A stretch of DNA of 64,000 bases from Streptomyces sp. NBC_00239 (lineage in GTDB: Bacteria; Actinomycetota; Actinomycetes; Streptomycetales; Streptomycetaceae): the NCBI RefSeq assembly GCF_036194065.1, contig NZ_CP108095.1, positions 6,386,001-6,450,000 on the forward strand, in the 5' to 3' direction. The notes below the pieces were generated by a model, which was given only the letters and a program-made list of their open reading frames with translations, did not search any database and was not told the origin of the DNA. This document shows, in pieces, positions 25,737-35,918 of this stretch. The first letter of the stretch is position 1. Each line of letters begins with the position of its first letter. Made by a program: the position numbers and the translations under genes.

Positions 25737-27083
25737 ATGCAGCAGCACAACGCCCTGCTCGACGCCCTCCTCGTGGAGGCGGGCATGTCCCACGCCGGTC
25801 TGGCCGCGCACGTGAACCAGGCGGGCCGGGCCCGCGGACTCGCGTTGCGCTACGAGCACACCGCGGTGGCCCGCTGGCTGAAGGGCCAGCGCCCCCGCGG
25901 CCAGGTGCCCGACCTGATCTGCGAGGTGCTCGCCCGCCGGCTGAAGCGGACGCTGAGCCTGGACGACATCGGCCTCGGCGTGCCGGGCCTGCCCGCCGCG
26001 GAGGCGCACGGTTGCCCGCTGAGCGGCTTCGTGGACCGGGCCACCGCCCTGTGGCGGTGCGACGTACAGGGCCGCCCGCAGCAGCTCGCGGCGGCGGCCG
26101 TGACGGGTACGCCCGCCGTCATACCGGTGTGGGAGTGGGAGAACCCGCCCGAGGACGCCGACGTCTCGCGCTCCGGGCCCACCCGGGTCGGCCCGGAGCA
26201 CATCGAGATCCTGCGGGCGGCCCGCGCGCACTACGAGCTGATGTACCGCCGGGCGGGCGGCCTGGCGACCCGGGCCCGGATCGTGCGGTTCCTCGGCAGC
26301 GAGGCCGCCCCGCTGCTGCGCGGCAGCTACTCCGACGACCTCGGCCGCCAACTGCACCGGGCCTCCGGCTCGCTGGTGGCCGTGGCCGGCATCTGCGCGT
26401 ACGACTCGGACGCGCACGGGCTCGCCCAGCGCTACTTCCACCAGGCGCTGCGCCTGGCGAAGGCCAGCGGGGACCGGGGGCTCGGCGCGTACGTCATCGC
26501 GCTGATCGTCAACCAGTCGCTGCACCTGCGGGAGTTCCGGCAGGCGGTGGCCTTCGCGGAGGCGGCGCTGCGGTCCGCGGGCCGGCACACCACCCCGGCG
26601 CTGGCCGCGGACCTGTACGCGATGCAGGCGAAGGCGTACGCGCAACTCGGGGACACCCCGGCCGCGTTGGCCTGCATCGGGCGGGCCGAGGCGGCCGCGG
26701 AGCGGATCCGGCGCGGCGCCGAGCCGGCCGAGACCGGCTACGTCCAGCCGGGGCTGGTGAACGTCCAGGTGGCGGAGGCGCTGCTGAGTCTGGGGGACCT
26801 TCCGGCCGCGTACGAGCAGGCGGCCGCGGCGGCGGGGACGCCGGCGCACGACCGGGGCCGGGTGCACCGGCTGGCGATGCTCTGCGAGATCCAGCTGCGG
26901 CAGGGCGAAGCGGAACGCGCGGTGGCGGCGGCGGCCGAGATGGCGGAGCGGGCCCGGGGGATGGAGTCGCACCGGCTGCGGGACCGGCTGCGGGCGGTCC
27001 GGGAACAGCTCCTGACCAGCGGTTGTACCGGGGCGGAGGAGACCGCCGAGCTCATCGACGGAGCGCTGCGCGTTCCCCTGTGA
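25737..27083 (+). CDS. NsdA-like HTH/TPR transcriptional regulator
   Basis: 448 residues from ATG 25737, which has GGAG six bases upstream; an ATG four codons earlier (25725) lacks one. The N-terminal XRE-like domain (SHAGLAAHVNQAGRARGL, HTAVARWLKGQRPRG, about 14-75) is that of NsdA-type streptomycete regulators. A linker with WEWENPPED and a long TPR array (about 190-440, rich in paired helices such as LGAYVIALIVNQSLHLREF) follow. NsdA in S. coelicolor represses differentiation and antibiotic production. No DNA target is known here, but two operator-like repeats flank the gene (25540-25629 upstream, 27104-27130 downstream). Confidence 0.85.
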   Translation: MQQHNALLDALLVEAGMSHAGLAAHVNQAGRARGLALRYEHTAVARWLKGQRPRGQVPDLICEVLARRLKRTLSLDDIGLGVPGLPAAEAHGCPLSGFVDRATALWRCDVQGRPQQLAAAAVTGTPAVIPVWEWENPPEDADVSRSGPTRVGPEHIEILRAARAHYELMYRRAGGLATRARIVRFLGSEAAPLLRGSYSDDLGRQLHRASGSLVAVAGICAYDSDAHGLAQRYFHQALRLAKASGDRGLGAYVIALIVNQSLHLREFRQAVAFAEAALRSAGRHTTPALAADLYAMQAKAYAQLGDTPAALACIGRAEAAAERIRRGAEPAETGYVQPGLVNVQVAEALLSLGDLPAAYEQAAAAAGTPAHDRGRVHRLAMLCEIQLRQGEAERAVAAAAEMAERARGMESHRLRDRLRAVREQLLTSGCTGAEETAELIDGALRVPL

Positions 27084-27103
27084 CGTGACAGCTGCTGCCA
27101 TGT

Positions 27104-27130
27104 TGCCACCTACTCGATTGGAAGGTGGCA
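27104..27130 (+). promoter_or_regulatory. Inverted repeat overlapping the NUDIX ribosome-binding site
   Basis: TGCCACCT-N11-AGGTGGCA, perfect 8-bp arms. The right arm includes the Shine-Dalgarno GGAAGGTGG of the NUDIX gene, whose GTG is six bases further. It could be an operator, or an RNA hairpin that hides the ribosome site. Confidence 0.5.
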
Positions 27131-27135
27131 GAACA

Positions 27136-27666
27136 GTGCAGTGGACGAATCTGAGTGAGCAGAACGTGTACGGGAATCGCTGGTTCCGAGTGAACCTGGC
27201 CGATGTCGAGCTGCCCGACGGCCGGCACCTGGACCACTTCGTGATCCGGATGCGGCCGGTCGCCGTCGCGACCGCGGTCAACGGGGCCAACGAGGTGCTG
27301 CTGCTGTGGCGGCACCGCTTCATCACCGACAGCTGGGGCTGGGAGCTGCCCGCCGGCGTGGTCGAGGACGGCGAGGACATCGCCCGCGCCGCGGCCCGCG
27401 AGATGGAGGAGGAGTCGGGCTGGCGCCCCGGCCCGCTCCACCACCTGATGACCGTCGAACCCTCCAACGGCCTGACCGACGCCCGCCACCACCTCTACTG
27501 GGCGGACGGCGCCACCTACACCGGGCACCCCGAGGACGACTTCGAGTCCTCGCGCCGGGAGTGGGTCCCGCTCAAGCTGGTGCCCGACATGATCGCGCGG
27601 GGTGAGGTACCGGCCGCCAACATGGCGGCCGGTCTCCTCATGCTGCACCACCTGCGGCTCGGCTGA
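27136..27666 (+). CDS. NUDIX hydrolase (ADP-ribose pyrophosphatase-like)
   Basis: 176 residues. The NUDIX box is complete (G-x5-E-x7-REMEEESGW, residues about 75-97, starting PAGVVEDGEDIARAAARE). The N-terminal strand WFRVNLADVELPDGR and DHFVIRMRPVAVATAV resemble ADP-ribose/nucleoside-diphosphate-sugar pyrophosphatases. It probably hydrolyses a nucleoside diphosphate linked to another moiety; the substrate is not defined. GTG 27136 is supported by GGAAGGTGG. It starts 52 bp after the regulator gene, separated by an inverted repeat; co-expression or regulation by that regulator is plausible. Confidence 0.9.
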   Translation: MQWTNLSEQNVYGNRWFRVNLADVELPDGRHLDHFVIRMRPVAVATAVNGANEVLLLWRHRFITDSWGWELPAGVVEDGEDIARAAAREMEEESGWRPGPLHHLMTVEPSNGLTDARHHLYWADGATYTGHPEDDFESSRREWVPLKLVPDMIARGEVPAANMAAGLLMLHHLRLG

Positions 27667-27690
27667 GCCGCGCGGACGGCGCGGGCCGGA

Positions 27691-28563
27691 TCACCCGTAC
27701 GGGTAGAACCCCGAGCCCGTCTTGCGGCCGAGGCGGCCCGCGTCGACCATCCGCTGGAGCAGCGGGGGAGCGGCGTACAGCGGCTCCTTGAACTCGGCGT
27801 ACATCGAGTCGGCGACCGAGGCGACCGTGTCCAGGCCGATCAGGTCCGAGAGCTTCAGCGGGCCCATCGGGTGGGCGCAGCCCATCTCCATGCCGTTGTC
27901 GATGTCCTCGCGGCTCGCGATGCCGGACTCGAACATCCGGATCGCGGACAGCAGGTACGGGATGAGCAGCGCGTTCACCACGAAGCCGGAGCGGTCCTGG
28001 GCGCGGATCGCGTGCTTGCCCAGCACGTCGCGCACCAGCGCGTCGGCACGCTTGACCGTCTGGTCGCCGGTGGTCAGCGCGGGGATCAGCTCGACGAGCT
28101 TCTGCACCGGCGCCGGGTTGAAGAAGTGGATGCCGATGACCTGGTCCGGGCGGGAGGTCGACACGGCCAGCTTCACGAGCGGGATGGAGGAGGTGTTCGA
28201 GGCGAGGATCGCGTCAGGCCGCGTGACGACCTGGTCGAGCACCTGGAAGATCTCGGTCTTGACCTGCTCGTTCTCGACGACGGCCTCGATGACGAGGTCA
28301 CGGTCGGCGAACTCGCCGAGGTCGGTGGTGAACGTCAGGCGGGCCAGGGTCGCGTCCCGCTCCTCCTCGCTGATCTTGCCGCGTTCGGCGGCCTTGGTCA
28401 GCGAGTTGTACAGCCGGGTGCGCCCGATCTCCAAGGCCTCGCCGGTGGTCTCGGCAACCTTGACCTCAAGGCCGCTGCGGGCGAACACCTCGGCGATGCC
28501 CGCGCCCATCTGGCCACAGCCCACTACGCCGACGCGGGTGATGTCGGTAGGGAGGTCAGTCAC
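27691..28563 (-). CDS. hbd: 3-hydroxybutyryl-CoA dehydrogenase
   Basis: 290 residues, normal length. Rossmann motif VGVVGCGQMGAGIAEVFARS (about 11-30), catalytic His/Glu region IGIHFFNPAPVQKLVE (about 145-160), NTSSIP and the C-terminal helical domain (MGPLKLSDLIGLDTVASV, then GRKTGSGFYPYG). It oxidises (S)-3-hydroxybutyryl-CoA with NAD+ (or reduces acetoacetyl-CoA), serving fatty-acid degradation and butyryl/ethylmalonyl-CoA supply. GTG start at 28563. It converges with the NUDIX gene (24-bp gap) and diverges from the GHL10 glycosidase. Confidence 0.94.
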   Translation of the reverse strand: MTDLPTDITRVGVVGCGQMGAGIAEVFARSGLEVKVAETTGEALEIGRTRLYNSLTKAAERGKISEEERDATLARLTFTTDLGEFADRDLVIEAVVENEQVKTEIFQVLDQVVTRPDAILASNTSSIPLVKLAVSTSRPDQVIGIHFFNPAPVQKLVELIPALTTGDQTVKRADALVRDVLGKHAIRAQDRSGFVVNALLIPYLLSAIRMFESGIASREDIDNGMEMGCAHPMGPLKLSDLIGLDTVASVADSMYAEFKEPLYAAPPLLQRMVDAGRLGRKTGSGFYPYG

Positions 28564-28736
28564 TTCGTGCCTTTCCAGGTCGTCCGCCGGCAGGTCCCCC
28601 GATCCGGCAGTGATAACTGCACTCCGGCGCCCGCCACGCCCCCCGACGTTACTCCCGAGTCGTCACCACCATGGGGGCCGGGGCGGGCATTCTGTCGGGT
28701 AGAGATCTTCGTCACTCTGTGAGACGGGAGCATTGC

Positions 28737-30086
28737 GTGACGCACATGGGGCGCAGGGGTCTGCTGGCGGGCGCGGCCGGGGCGCTGGCCGGCGCGGTGA
28801 CAGCGGGCGCGGGCGGCGCGGGACCGGCGGCCGCGGCGGGCCGGCCGGCCGCCGGACCGGGCGGAGCGGCCGGGGCGGACGCGTCCGGGCCCGGCAGGCC
28901 GGGAGCGGGCGGGCCGGCCGCCGGGACGGCCGGGGCGGGAGCGGGCGGACGGGCGGGCGGTGTCACGCCGGAGTTCCGCGGCATGTGGATCGCGACGGTG
29001 CAGAACGTGGACTGGCCCTCCAGGTCCGGCCTGAGCGCTGCCCGCCAGCGCGCCGAACTCCTGAGCCTGCTCGACACCGCGGTCGAGCGCCGCCTCAACG
29101 CCGTCGTGCTCCAGGTGCGCCCGACCGCCGACGCCCTGTGGCCCTCGGAGCTGGAGCCGTGGTCGCAGTGGCTGACCGGGGAGCAGGGCCGCGACCCGGG
29201 CTGGGACCCGCTGGCGACCGCGGTGGACGAGGCCCACGCGCGCGGGCTGGAGCTGCACGCCTGGTTCAACCCGTACCGGGTGGCGAACCACACCGACCCG
29301 TCCCGGCTGGTCGCCGGCCACCCGGCGCGCCGACATCCCGAGTGGGTCGTGGCCTACGGCGGCAAGCTCTACTACAACCCCGGCCTGCCGGAGGTCCGCG
29401 CCTTCGTCCAGGAGGCCGTGCTCGACGCGGTCGCCCGCTATCCGCTCGACGCCGTCCACTGGGACGACTACTTCTACCCGTACCCGGTGGCCGGCGAGAG
29501 CTTCGACGACGACGACGCCTACCGGGAGTACGGCGGCGACTTCGCGTCCCGGGCCGGCTGGCGGCGCCACAACACCGACAGCCTCGTGCGGGAGACGTCC
29601 GCGCGGATCCGGGAGCTGCGCCCCGGCACCCGCTTCGGGATCAGCCCGTTCGGGATCTGGCGGAACAAGTCCGCCGACCCGCGCGGCTCGCAGACCGCCG
29701 GGCTCAGCACGTACGACGACCTGTACGCGGACAGCCGCCGCTGGGTCGTCGAGCGCTGGGTCGACTACATCACCCCGCAGCTGTACTGGCACATCGGCAA
29801 CACCGCGGCCGACTACGCCGAACTCGTACCGTGGTGGGCGAAGACGGTACGGGGCACCGGGGTGGACCTGTACGTCGGGGAGGCCCTGTACCGCTGCGCC
29901 GCCGACAGTCCCACGCCCGCCTGGCGGCAGCCCGCGGAGCTGTCCCGGCACCTGACGCTCGCCGCGCGCCATCCCGAGGTCCGCGGCCACGTGTTCTTCT
30001 CCGCGAAACAGGTGGCCGCGGATGCCAACGGTGCCATGGCCAGGGTCGTCGCCGACCACTACCCGACGGCGGTGCCGCCGCGCTGA
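28737..30086 (+). CDS. Secreted glycoside hydrolase-like family 10 (GHL10) protein
   Basis: 449 residues. A twin-arginine-like signal (GRRGLLAGAAGALAGAVTAG) is followed by a low-complexity Gly/Ala/Pro spacer to about residue 78. The (beta/alpha)8 domain then begins with EFRGMWIATVQNVDWPS and shows HAWFNPYR, the acidic pair HWDDYFYPYP, RFGISPFGIW and DYITPQLYWHIG. GHL10 (formerly DUF187) proteins are lipoproteins or secreted putative glycosidases, probably acting on cell-wall or extracellular polysaccharide. GTG 28737 has GGGAG six bases upstream. Six bases separate its stop from the convergent DUF1918 gene. Confidence 0.88.
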   Translation: MTHMGRRGLLAGAAGALAGAVTAGAGGAGPAAAAGRPAAGPGGAAGADASGPGRPGAGGPAAGTAGAGAGGRAGGVTPEFRGMWIATVQNVDWPSRSGLSAARQRAELLSLLDTAVERRLNAVVLQVRPTADALWPSELEPWSQWLTGEQGRDPGWDPLATAVDEAHARGLELHAWFNPYRVANHTDPSRLVAGHPARRHPEWVVAYGGKLYYNPGLPEVRAFVQEAVLDAVARYPLDAVHWDDYFYPYPVAGESFDDDDAYREYGGDFASRAGWRRHNTDSLVRETSARIRELRPGTRFGISPFGIWRNKSADPRGSQTAGLSTYDDLYADSRRWVVERWVDYITPQLYWHIGNTAADYAELVPWWAKTVRGTGVDLYVGEALYRCAADSPTPAWRQPAELSRHLTLAARHPEVRGHVFFSAKQVAADANGAMARVVADHYPTAVPPR

Positions 30087-30092
30087 GTCGTG

Positions 30093-30290
30093 TCAGTGTG
30101 CGGGCTCGGCGGGATGCCGTACGACGCAGTCGGGGCCCGGAGACATCACTGCCTCGTGGCCGTCCTGGAACCGGACGCGGTAGGGAGGGGTGCCGTTCTC
30201 GCCGAGCACCTGGGTGATCTCGCCCACCTTGTCGTGCTGTCCCACGACTCTGCCGTGCTGCACCAGCTGGTCGCCCTCGGTCGCGCGCAT
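30093..30290 (-). CDS. DUF1918 domain protein
   Basis: 65 residues: MRATEGDQLVQHGRVVGQHD, then GEITQVLGENGTPPYRVRF and HEAVMSPGPDCVV. It is a small beta-barrel (SH3-like) family found singly throughout actinobacteria, function unknown. The ATG at 30290 has GAGGAGG eight bases upstream on its strand; a longer upstream reading is not supported. Confidence 0.9.
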   Translation of the reverse strand: MRATEGDQLVQHGRVVGQHDKVGEITQVLGENGTPPYRVRFQDGHEAVMSPGPDCVVRHPAEPAH

Positions 30291-30350
30291 TGGTGACCTC
30301 CTCCGAGGCGGGGTGTTCCGGTGAAAGCAGTTTACGGCGATTCGGGCCAT

Positions 30351-31307
30351 TTAAGCCCGTTGGGTGACGGCGATGCAGACCAGTACCGCCACGGCCGTCA
30401 ACGGCGCCGCGGCGGTGGGGCGCTCGCCCAGCAGGGCCACCGACCACACCAGGGTGAGCAGCGGCTGGGCGAGCTGGAGCTGGCTCGCGCGGGCCGCCCC
30501 GATCTCGGCGATGCCGCGGTACCAGACGTACCCGCCGAAGAAGGTGGAGCCCGCGGCCACCCACACCAGGCCGGTCACCCCGTGCCAGGAGAGCCGGACC
30601 GGCTCGTGCGGCAGCGCGAGGGCGGCGCCAGCCAGCGCGAGCGGCACGCACAGCACCAGCGCCCAGCCCATCACCTGCCAGCCGGGCAGCACCCGGGCCA
30701 GCCGGCCGCCCTCCACGTACGCGGCGGCGCAGACGAGCAGCGCCGCGAAGAGGTAGCCGTCGCCCGGCGCGAGGGAGCCCCCGCCGGGGCCGAGCGTGAA
30801 GGCGAGCACCACCGCGGCGCCGGCGACGGCCGCGGCCCAGAACGTGCGCGAGGGCCGGGTGCCGTTGCGGAAGGCCGCGAAGACGGCGGTGGTCAGGGGC
30901 AGCAGGCCGATCACCACGGCCGCGTGCGAGGTACTGGACGTGCGCAGCGCCAGGGTCGTCAGCAGCGGGAAGCCGAGCACGACCCCGCCGGCCACCACGG
31001 CCAGCGCCGGCCAGTGCGCGCGGGCCGGGACCGGGACCCGGCGGGCGGCCAGGAAGGCGCCGGCGACGGCGGCGCCGAGCAGGGCGCGCAGCGCGACGAG
31101 CGACCACGGGCCGAAGCTCTCCAGGCCCCAGGCGGTGGACGGGAAGGTCAGCGAGAAGGCGGCGACGCCGAGCGCCGCCCACACCGCGCCCCGCCCGGCC
31201 CCGCCGACGCCGTCGTCGTGCCCGTGTGCGTCCTCCGGGCCGCGGTCGGCCCCTGGCGCCGGGACCGCTATCGCCTGTGAAGGGGTAGCGCTATTCTGTG
31301 CTCTCAT
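30351..31307 (-). CDS. EamA/DMT-superfamily transporter
   Basis: Up to 318 residues, about ten membrane helices in two EamA repeats. The first repeat starts AVWAALGVAAFSLTFPSTAW (about 41) and the second AAAYVEGGRLARVLPGW; the end is RPTAAAPLTAVAVLVCIAVT. Drug/metabolite exporters of this type often export amino acids or their analogues. The ATG at 31307 shares two bases with the ATG of the divergent MocR gene (CATG at 31305-31308). The 35 residues before the first helix are polar and poorly constrained, so a start further inside, for example near residue 34-41, is possible. It is probably regulated by the divergent MocR protein. Confidence 0.85.
   Translation of the reverse strand: MRAQNSATPSQAIAVPAPGADRGPEDAHGHDDGVGGAGRGAVWAALGVAAFSLTFPSTAWGLESFGPWSLVALRALLGAAVAGAFLAARRVPVPARAHWPALAVVAGGVVLGFPLLTTLALRTSSTSHAAVVIGLLPLTTAVFAAFRNGTRPSRTFWAAAVAGAAVVLAFTLGPGGGSLAPGDGYLFAALLVCAAAYVEGGRLARVLPGWQVMGWALVLCVPLALAGAALALPHEPVRLSWHGVTGLVWVAAGSTFFGGYVWYRGIAEIGAARASQLQLAQPLLTLVWSVALLGERPTAAAPLTAVAVLVCIAVTQRA
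31286..31297 (+). promoter_or_regulatory. TAGCGCTA palindrome and -10 of mocR-like gene
   Basis: TAGCGCTA (31286-31293) overlaps TATTCT (31292-31297), a -10-like hexamer whose predicted start lies at the MocR-like ATG (31306), giving a leaderless mRNA. The palindrome may be the regulator's own site. Confidence 0.4.
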
Positions 31308-32751
31308 GAACGAGCGTAGCAGTGTGGCGGAGTTGGCAGAATCCCTGCGAGCGGAGCTCGACCGCTACTCGATCGGTGGAAAGCTGCCGTCGAGCCGGGC
31401 GCTGGTCGAGCGCTACCGGGTGAGTCCGGTGACCGTGACCCGGGCGCTGGCCCGGCTCGCCGCCGAGGGGCTCGTCGTCACCCGGCCCGGCGCGGGCGCC
31501 TTCCGCGCCGAACCCCGCACCGGGCCGGCCGTACCCGGCGACACCTCCTGGCAGGAGGTCACCCTCAGCGCCGAGCCCGCCGGGGAGAGCGTGCCGCGCT
31601 CGGTCGACGCGCTCGGCGTGCTGGCCTGCCTGGCCGTGCCGCCGGCCGGGGTCATCGGGCTCAACAGCGGCTACCTGCACCCGTCCGTACAGCCCGAACG
31701 GGCCATGGCCGCCGCCCTCGCCCGGGCCGGCCGCCGCCCCGGCGCCTGGACCCGGCCGCCCCTGGAGGGCCTGCCCGAGCTGCGCGACTGGTTCGCCCGC
31801 GAGATCGGCGGCCAGGCCTCCGCCGCCGACGTCCTCGTCACGGCCGGCGGCCAGAGCGCCCTGACCACCGCCCTGCGCGCGCTAGCCCCGCCCGGCGCCC
31901 CCGTCCTGGTCGAGTCCCCGACCTACCCCGGCATGCTCGCCATCGCCCGCGCCTCCGGACTGCGCCCGGTGCCCGTGCCCGCCGACGGGGACGGCGTACG
32001 CACCGAACTCCTGGAGGCGGCCTTCGAGGCCACCGGCGCCCGCGTCTTCATCTGCCAGCCGCTCTTCCAGAACCCCACCGGATCGGTGCTCTCGGACGTC
32101 CGCCGCGCCGAGGTCATGCGGATCGCCCGGGCCGCCGGCGCCTTCGTCGTCGAGGACGACTACGCCCGCCACCTCGGCCACGACGACGCGGTGCCGCTGC
32201 CGCCGCCGCTGGCCGCCGACGACCCGGACGGGGTGGTCGTCCACATCCGCTCGCTCACCAAGGCCACCTCGCCCAGCCTGCGGGTGGGCGCGCTCGCCGC
32301 CCGCGGGCCGGTCCTGGACCGGCTGCGCGCGATCCAGGTCGTCGACAGCTTCTTCGTGCCGCGCCCGCTCCAGGAGGCCGCCCTGGAACTCGTCGGATCG
32401 CCCGCCTGGCCCCGCCACCTGCGGGCCGTCGGGGCCGAGCTGCGGCACCGGCGCGACGTGCTCGCCCACGAGCTGCGCCGGCACCTGCCCGCGCTGTCGC
32501 CCGCCCGGCTGCCCGACGGCGGCTACCAGTTCTGGTCCCGGCTGCCCGACGGCGCCGACGAGGCCGGGTACGCGGCGGCCGCGCTGCGCGGCGGGGTCGC
32601 GGTGACCTCCGGCCGCCTCTTCTTCAGCGCCGAACCCCCCGCCCCGCACCTGCGCCTGAGCTTCGCCGGGGTCTCCGGCGCCGCCGAACTCGCGGAGGCC
32701 GTGCGCCGCCTCGCGGACTGCGGCGGCCTGCCGGGTACGGAAACGTGTTGA
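31306..32751 (+). CDS. MocR/GabR-type GntR regulator with PLP aminotransferase domain
   Basis: 481 residues. The N-terminal GntR winged helix (LPSSRALVERYRVSPVTVTR, about 24-70) is fused to a fold-type I aminotransferase domain (about 110-475) with FQNPTGSVLS, VEDDYARHLG and the PLP lysine in SLTKATSPSLRVGAL. MocR proteins use PLP to sense amino acids, GABA or pyridoxal and usually regulate a divergent gene; here that is the EamA exporter. No Shine-Dalgarno is visible and a -10-like hexamer lies just upstream, so the transcript is probably leaderless. Its stop overlaps the -35 of the next gene. Confidence 0.92.
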   Translation: MNERSSVAELAESLRAELDRYSIGGKLPSSRALVERYRVSPVTVTRALARLAAEGLVVTRPGAGAFRAEPRTGPAVPGDTSWQEVTLSAEPAGESVPRSVDALGVLACLAVPPAGVIGLNSGYLHPSVQPERAMAAALARAGRRPGAWTRPPLEGLPELRDWFAREIGGQASAADVLVTAGGQSALTTALRALAPPGAPVLVESPTYPGMLAIARASGLRPVPVPADGDGVRTELLEAAFEATGARVFICQPLFQNPTGSVLSDVRRAEVMRIARAAGAFVVEDDYARHLGHDDAVPLPPPLAADDPDGVVVHIRSLTKATSPSLRVGALAARGPVLDRLRAIQVVDSFFVPRPLQEAALELVGSPAWPRHLRAVGAELRHRRDVLAHELRRHLPALSPARLPDGGYQFWSRLPDGADEAGYAAAALRGGVAVTSGRLFFSAEPPAPHLRLSFAGVSGAAELAEAVRRLADCGGLPGTETC

Positions 32752-32776
32752 TCATGGTCGATCCGGGTCCTAGCCT
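32748..32776 (+). promoter_or_regulatory. Promoter of the GNAT-like gene (leaderless)
   Basis: TTGATC (32748-32753), 17-bp spacer, TAGCCT (32771-32776). The predicted start, seven bases on, is the ATG at 32783. The -35 overlaps the MocR stop codon. Confidence 0.6.
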
Positions 32777-32782
32777 GCGGCC

Positions 32783-33562
32783 ATGAACGACACTGCCGAC
32801 ACCCTGCGCATCACCACCCTCGCCGAGCGCCCCGAACTGGCCGGGGCCCTGTGGGACATGAAGGACACCTGGCCCGAGTTCGTGCTCCACGACCCGCTGG
32901 GCTGGCTGCTGTACGGCCGGATCGTCACGGAACTCCCCGACTACGTCCTCGTCGCCACCGACGGCGACGAGATCGTGGCCCGCGGCTTCAGCCTGCCCTT
33001 CGCCCTGAACCGCCCCGGCCGCGGCGAGCTCCCGGACCGCGGCTGGGACCAGATCTTCCTGTGGGCCTTCTCCGACCTGCGCCACGGCGTGCAGCCGGAC
33101 ACCGTCAGCGCCATCGAGATCACCGTGGCCGTCGGCCGCCAGGGCGCCGGGCTCTCCGGCCGGATGCTGGCCGCGATGCGCGACAACGCCCGCGCCCGCG
33201 GTTTCGCCGAGATCGTCGCCCCGGTCCGCCCCAGCCACAAGCACGCCGAACCCGGCACCTCCATCCACGAGTACGCCGCCCGCACCCGCCCGGACGGCCT
33301 GCCCCAGGACCCGTGGCTGCGGGTCCACGTCCGCGCGGGCGGCGCCATAGAGAAGGTCGCCCCTGCCTCGATGACCGTCTCGGCGGGCGTCGCCGACTGG
33401 CGCGCCTGGACCGGCCTGCCCTTCGACACCCGCGGCCCCGTCGAGGTCCCCGGCGCCCTCGCCCCGGTCCACTGCGAGCCGGAGCTCGGCTACGCGGTCT
33501 ACGTGGAGCCGAACGTATGGGTCCGGCACCCGCTCCACCGGGACTCGGCCGCGCCCCGATAG
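32783..33562 (+). CDS. GNAT-like N-acetyltransferase family protein
   Basis: 259 residues. The central region resembles a GNAT core: YVLVATDGDEIVARGFSLPF, then VAVGRQGAGLSGRMLAAMRD as the acetyl-CoA loop (Q-G-A-G-L-S-G), then ARGFAEIVAPVRPSHKHAEP. The C-terminal third (residues about 170-255) is not typical. Function is unknown; the acceptor cannot be inferred. It is expressed from its own leaderless promoter and ends just before the argC promoter. Confidence 0.8.
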   Translation: MNDTADTLRITTLAERPELAGALWDMKDTWPEFVLHDPLGWLLYGRIVTELPDYVLVATDGDEIVARGFSLPFALNRPGRGELPDRGWDQIFLWAFSDLRHGVQPDTVSAIEITVAVGRQGAGLSGRMLAAMRDNARARGFAEIVAPVRPSHKHAEPGTSIHEYAARTRPDGLPQDPWLRVHVRAGGAIEKVAPASMTVSAGVADWRAWTGLPFDTRGPVEVPGALAPVHCEPELGYAVYVEPNVWVRHPLHRDSAAPR

Positions 33563-33566
33563 GGCT

Positions 33567-34760
<1,194 letters not shown>

Positions 34761-34764
<4 letters not shown>

Positions 34765-35918
34765 GCGTCACGGCAGCACAGGGATTCACGGCGGCGGGCA
34801 TCGCGGCCGGCATCAAGGAGAACGGGAACCCGGACCTGGCGCTCGTGGTCAACCACGGGCCGCGCCTGGCCGCCGCGGGAGTGTTCACGTCCAACCGCGT
34901 CAAGGCCGCCCCGGTGCTTTGGTCCGAGCAGGTCCTGCGCGGTGGCGCGGTGTCCGCGGTGGTCCTCAACTCCGGTGGCGCCAACGCCTGCACCGGCCCC
35001 AAGGGCTTCCAGGACACCCACGCCACCGCGGAGAAGGCGGCCGCCGTCCTCGGCGGCGAGCACAACGCGGGCGAGATCGCCGTGGCCTCCACCGGTCTGA
35101 TCGGTGTGCTCCTGCCCATGGACAAGCTGCTCCCCGGCATCGAGGCGGCCACGCGGGCCCTGTCCGCGGACGGCGGGGAAGCCGCCGCGATCGCCATCAA
35201 GACCACCGACACGGTCCACAAGACGGCCGTGGCGGGCGGGGACGGGTGGACGGTCGGCGGGATGGCCAAGGGCGCGGGCATGCTCGCTCCCGGCCTGGCC
35301 ACCATGCTGGTCGTGCTGACCACGGACGCCGACGTCGACAGCGCGGCCCTGGACACGGCGCTGCGGGCCGCGACCCGTACGACCTTCGACCGGGTCGACT
35401 CCGACGGCTGCATGTCCACCAACGACACCGTGCTGCTGCTGGCGTCCGGAGCGTCCGGGGTGACGCCGGGCGAGCAGGAGTTCGCGGACGCGGTCAGCGC
35501 GGTCTGTGCCGACCTGGCACGCCAGCTCATCGGCGACGCCGAGGGCGCCAGCAAGGAGATCCGCATCGAGGTCGTCGGCGCCGCCACCGAGGACGACGCC
35601 GTCGAGGTCGGCCGCTCCATCGCCCGCAACAACCTCCTCAAGTGCGCCATCCACGGCGAGGACCCCAACTGGGGCCGGGTGCTCTCCGCGATCGGCACCA
35701 CCCGGGCGGCCTTCGACCCGGACCGGCTCAACGTCGCCATCAACGGCGTCTGGGTCTGCCGCAACGGCTCCGTCGGCGACGACCGCGACCTGGTCTCCAT
35801 GAAGGACCGCGAGGTCCACATCACGGCCGACCTCGCCACCGGCACCGAGTCCGCCGTCATCTGGGCCAACGACCTGACCGCCGAGTACGTACACGAGAAC
35901 AGCGCCTACAGCTCATGA
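34761..35918 (+). CDS. argJ: Glutamate N-acetyltransferase / amino-acid acetyltransferase
   Basis: 385 residues. The autoprocessing site is intact: [19 protein letters not shown], where cleavage before the Thr of ATML frees the nucleophile of the beta chain. The N-terminal [20 protein letters not shown] and the [10 protein letters not shown] segment are typical. It recycles acetyl groups from N-acetylornithine to glutamate (cyclic pathway) and may also use acetyl-CoA. GTG 34761 follows AAGGAG at six bases. It overlaps argB by four bases (ATGA). Confidence 0.97.
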
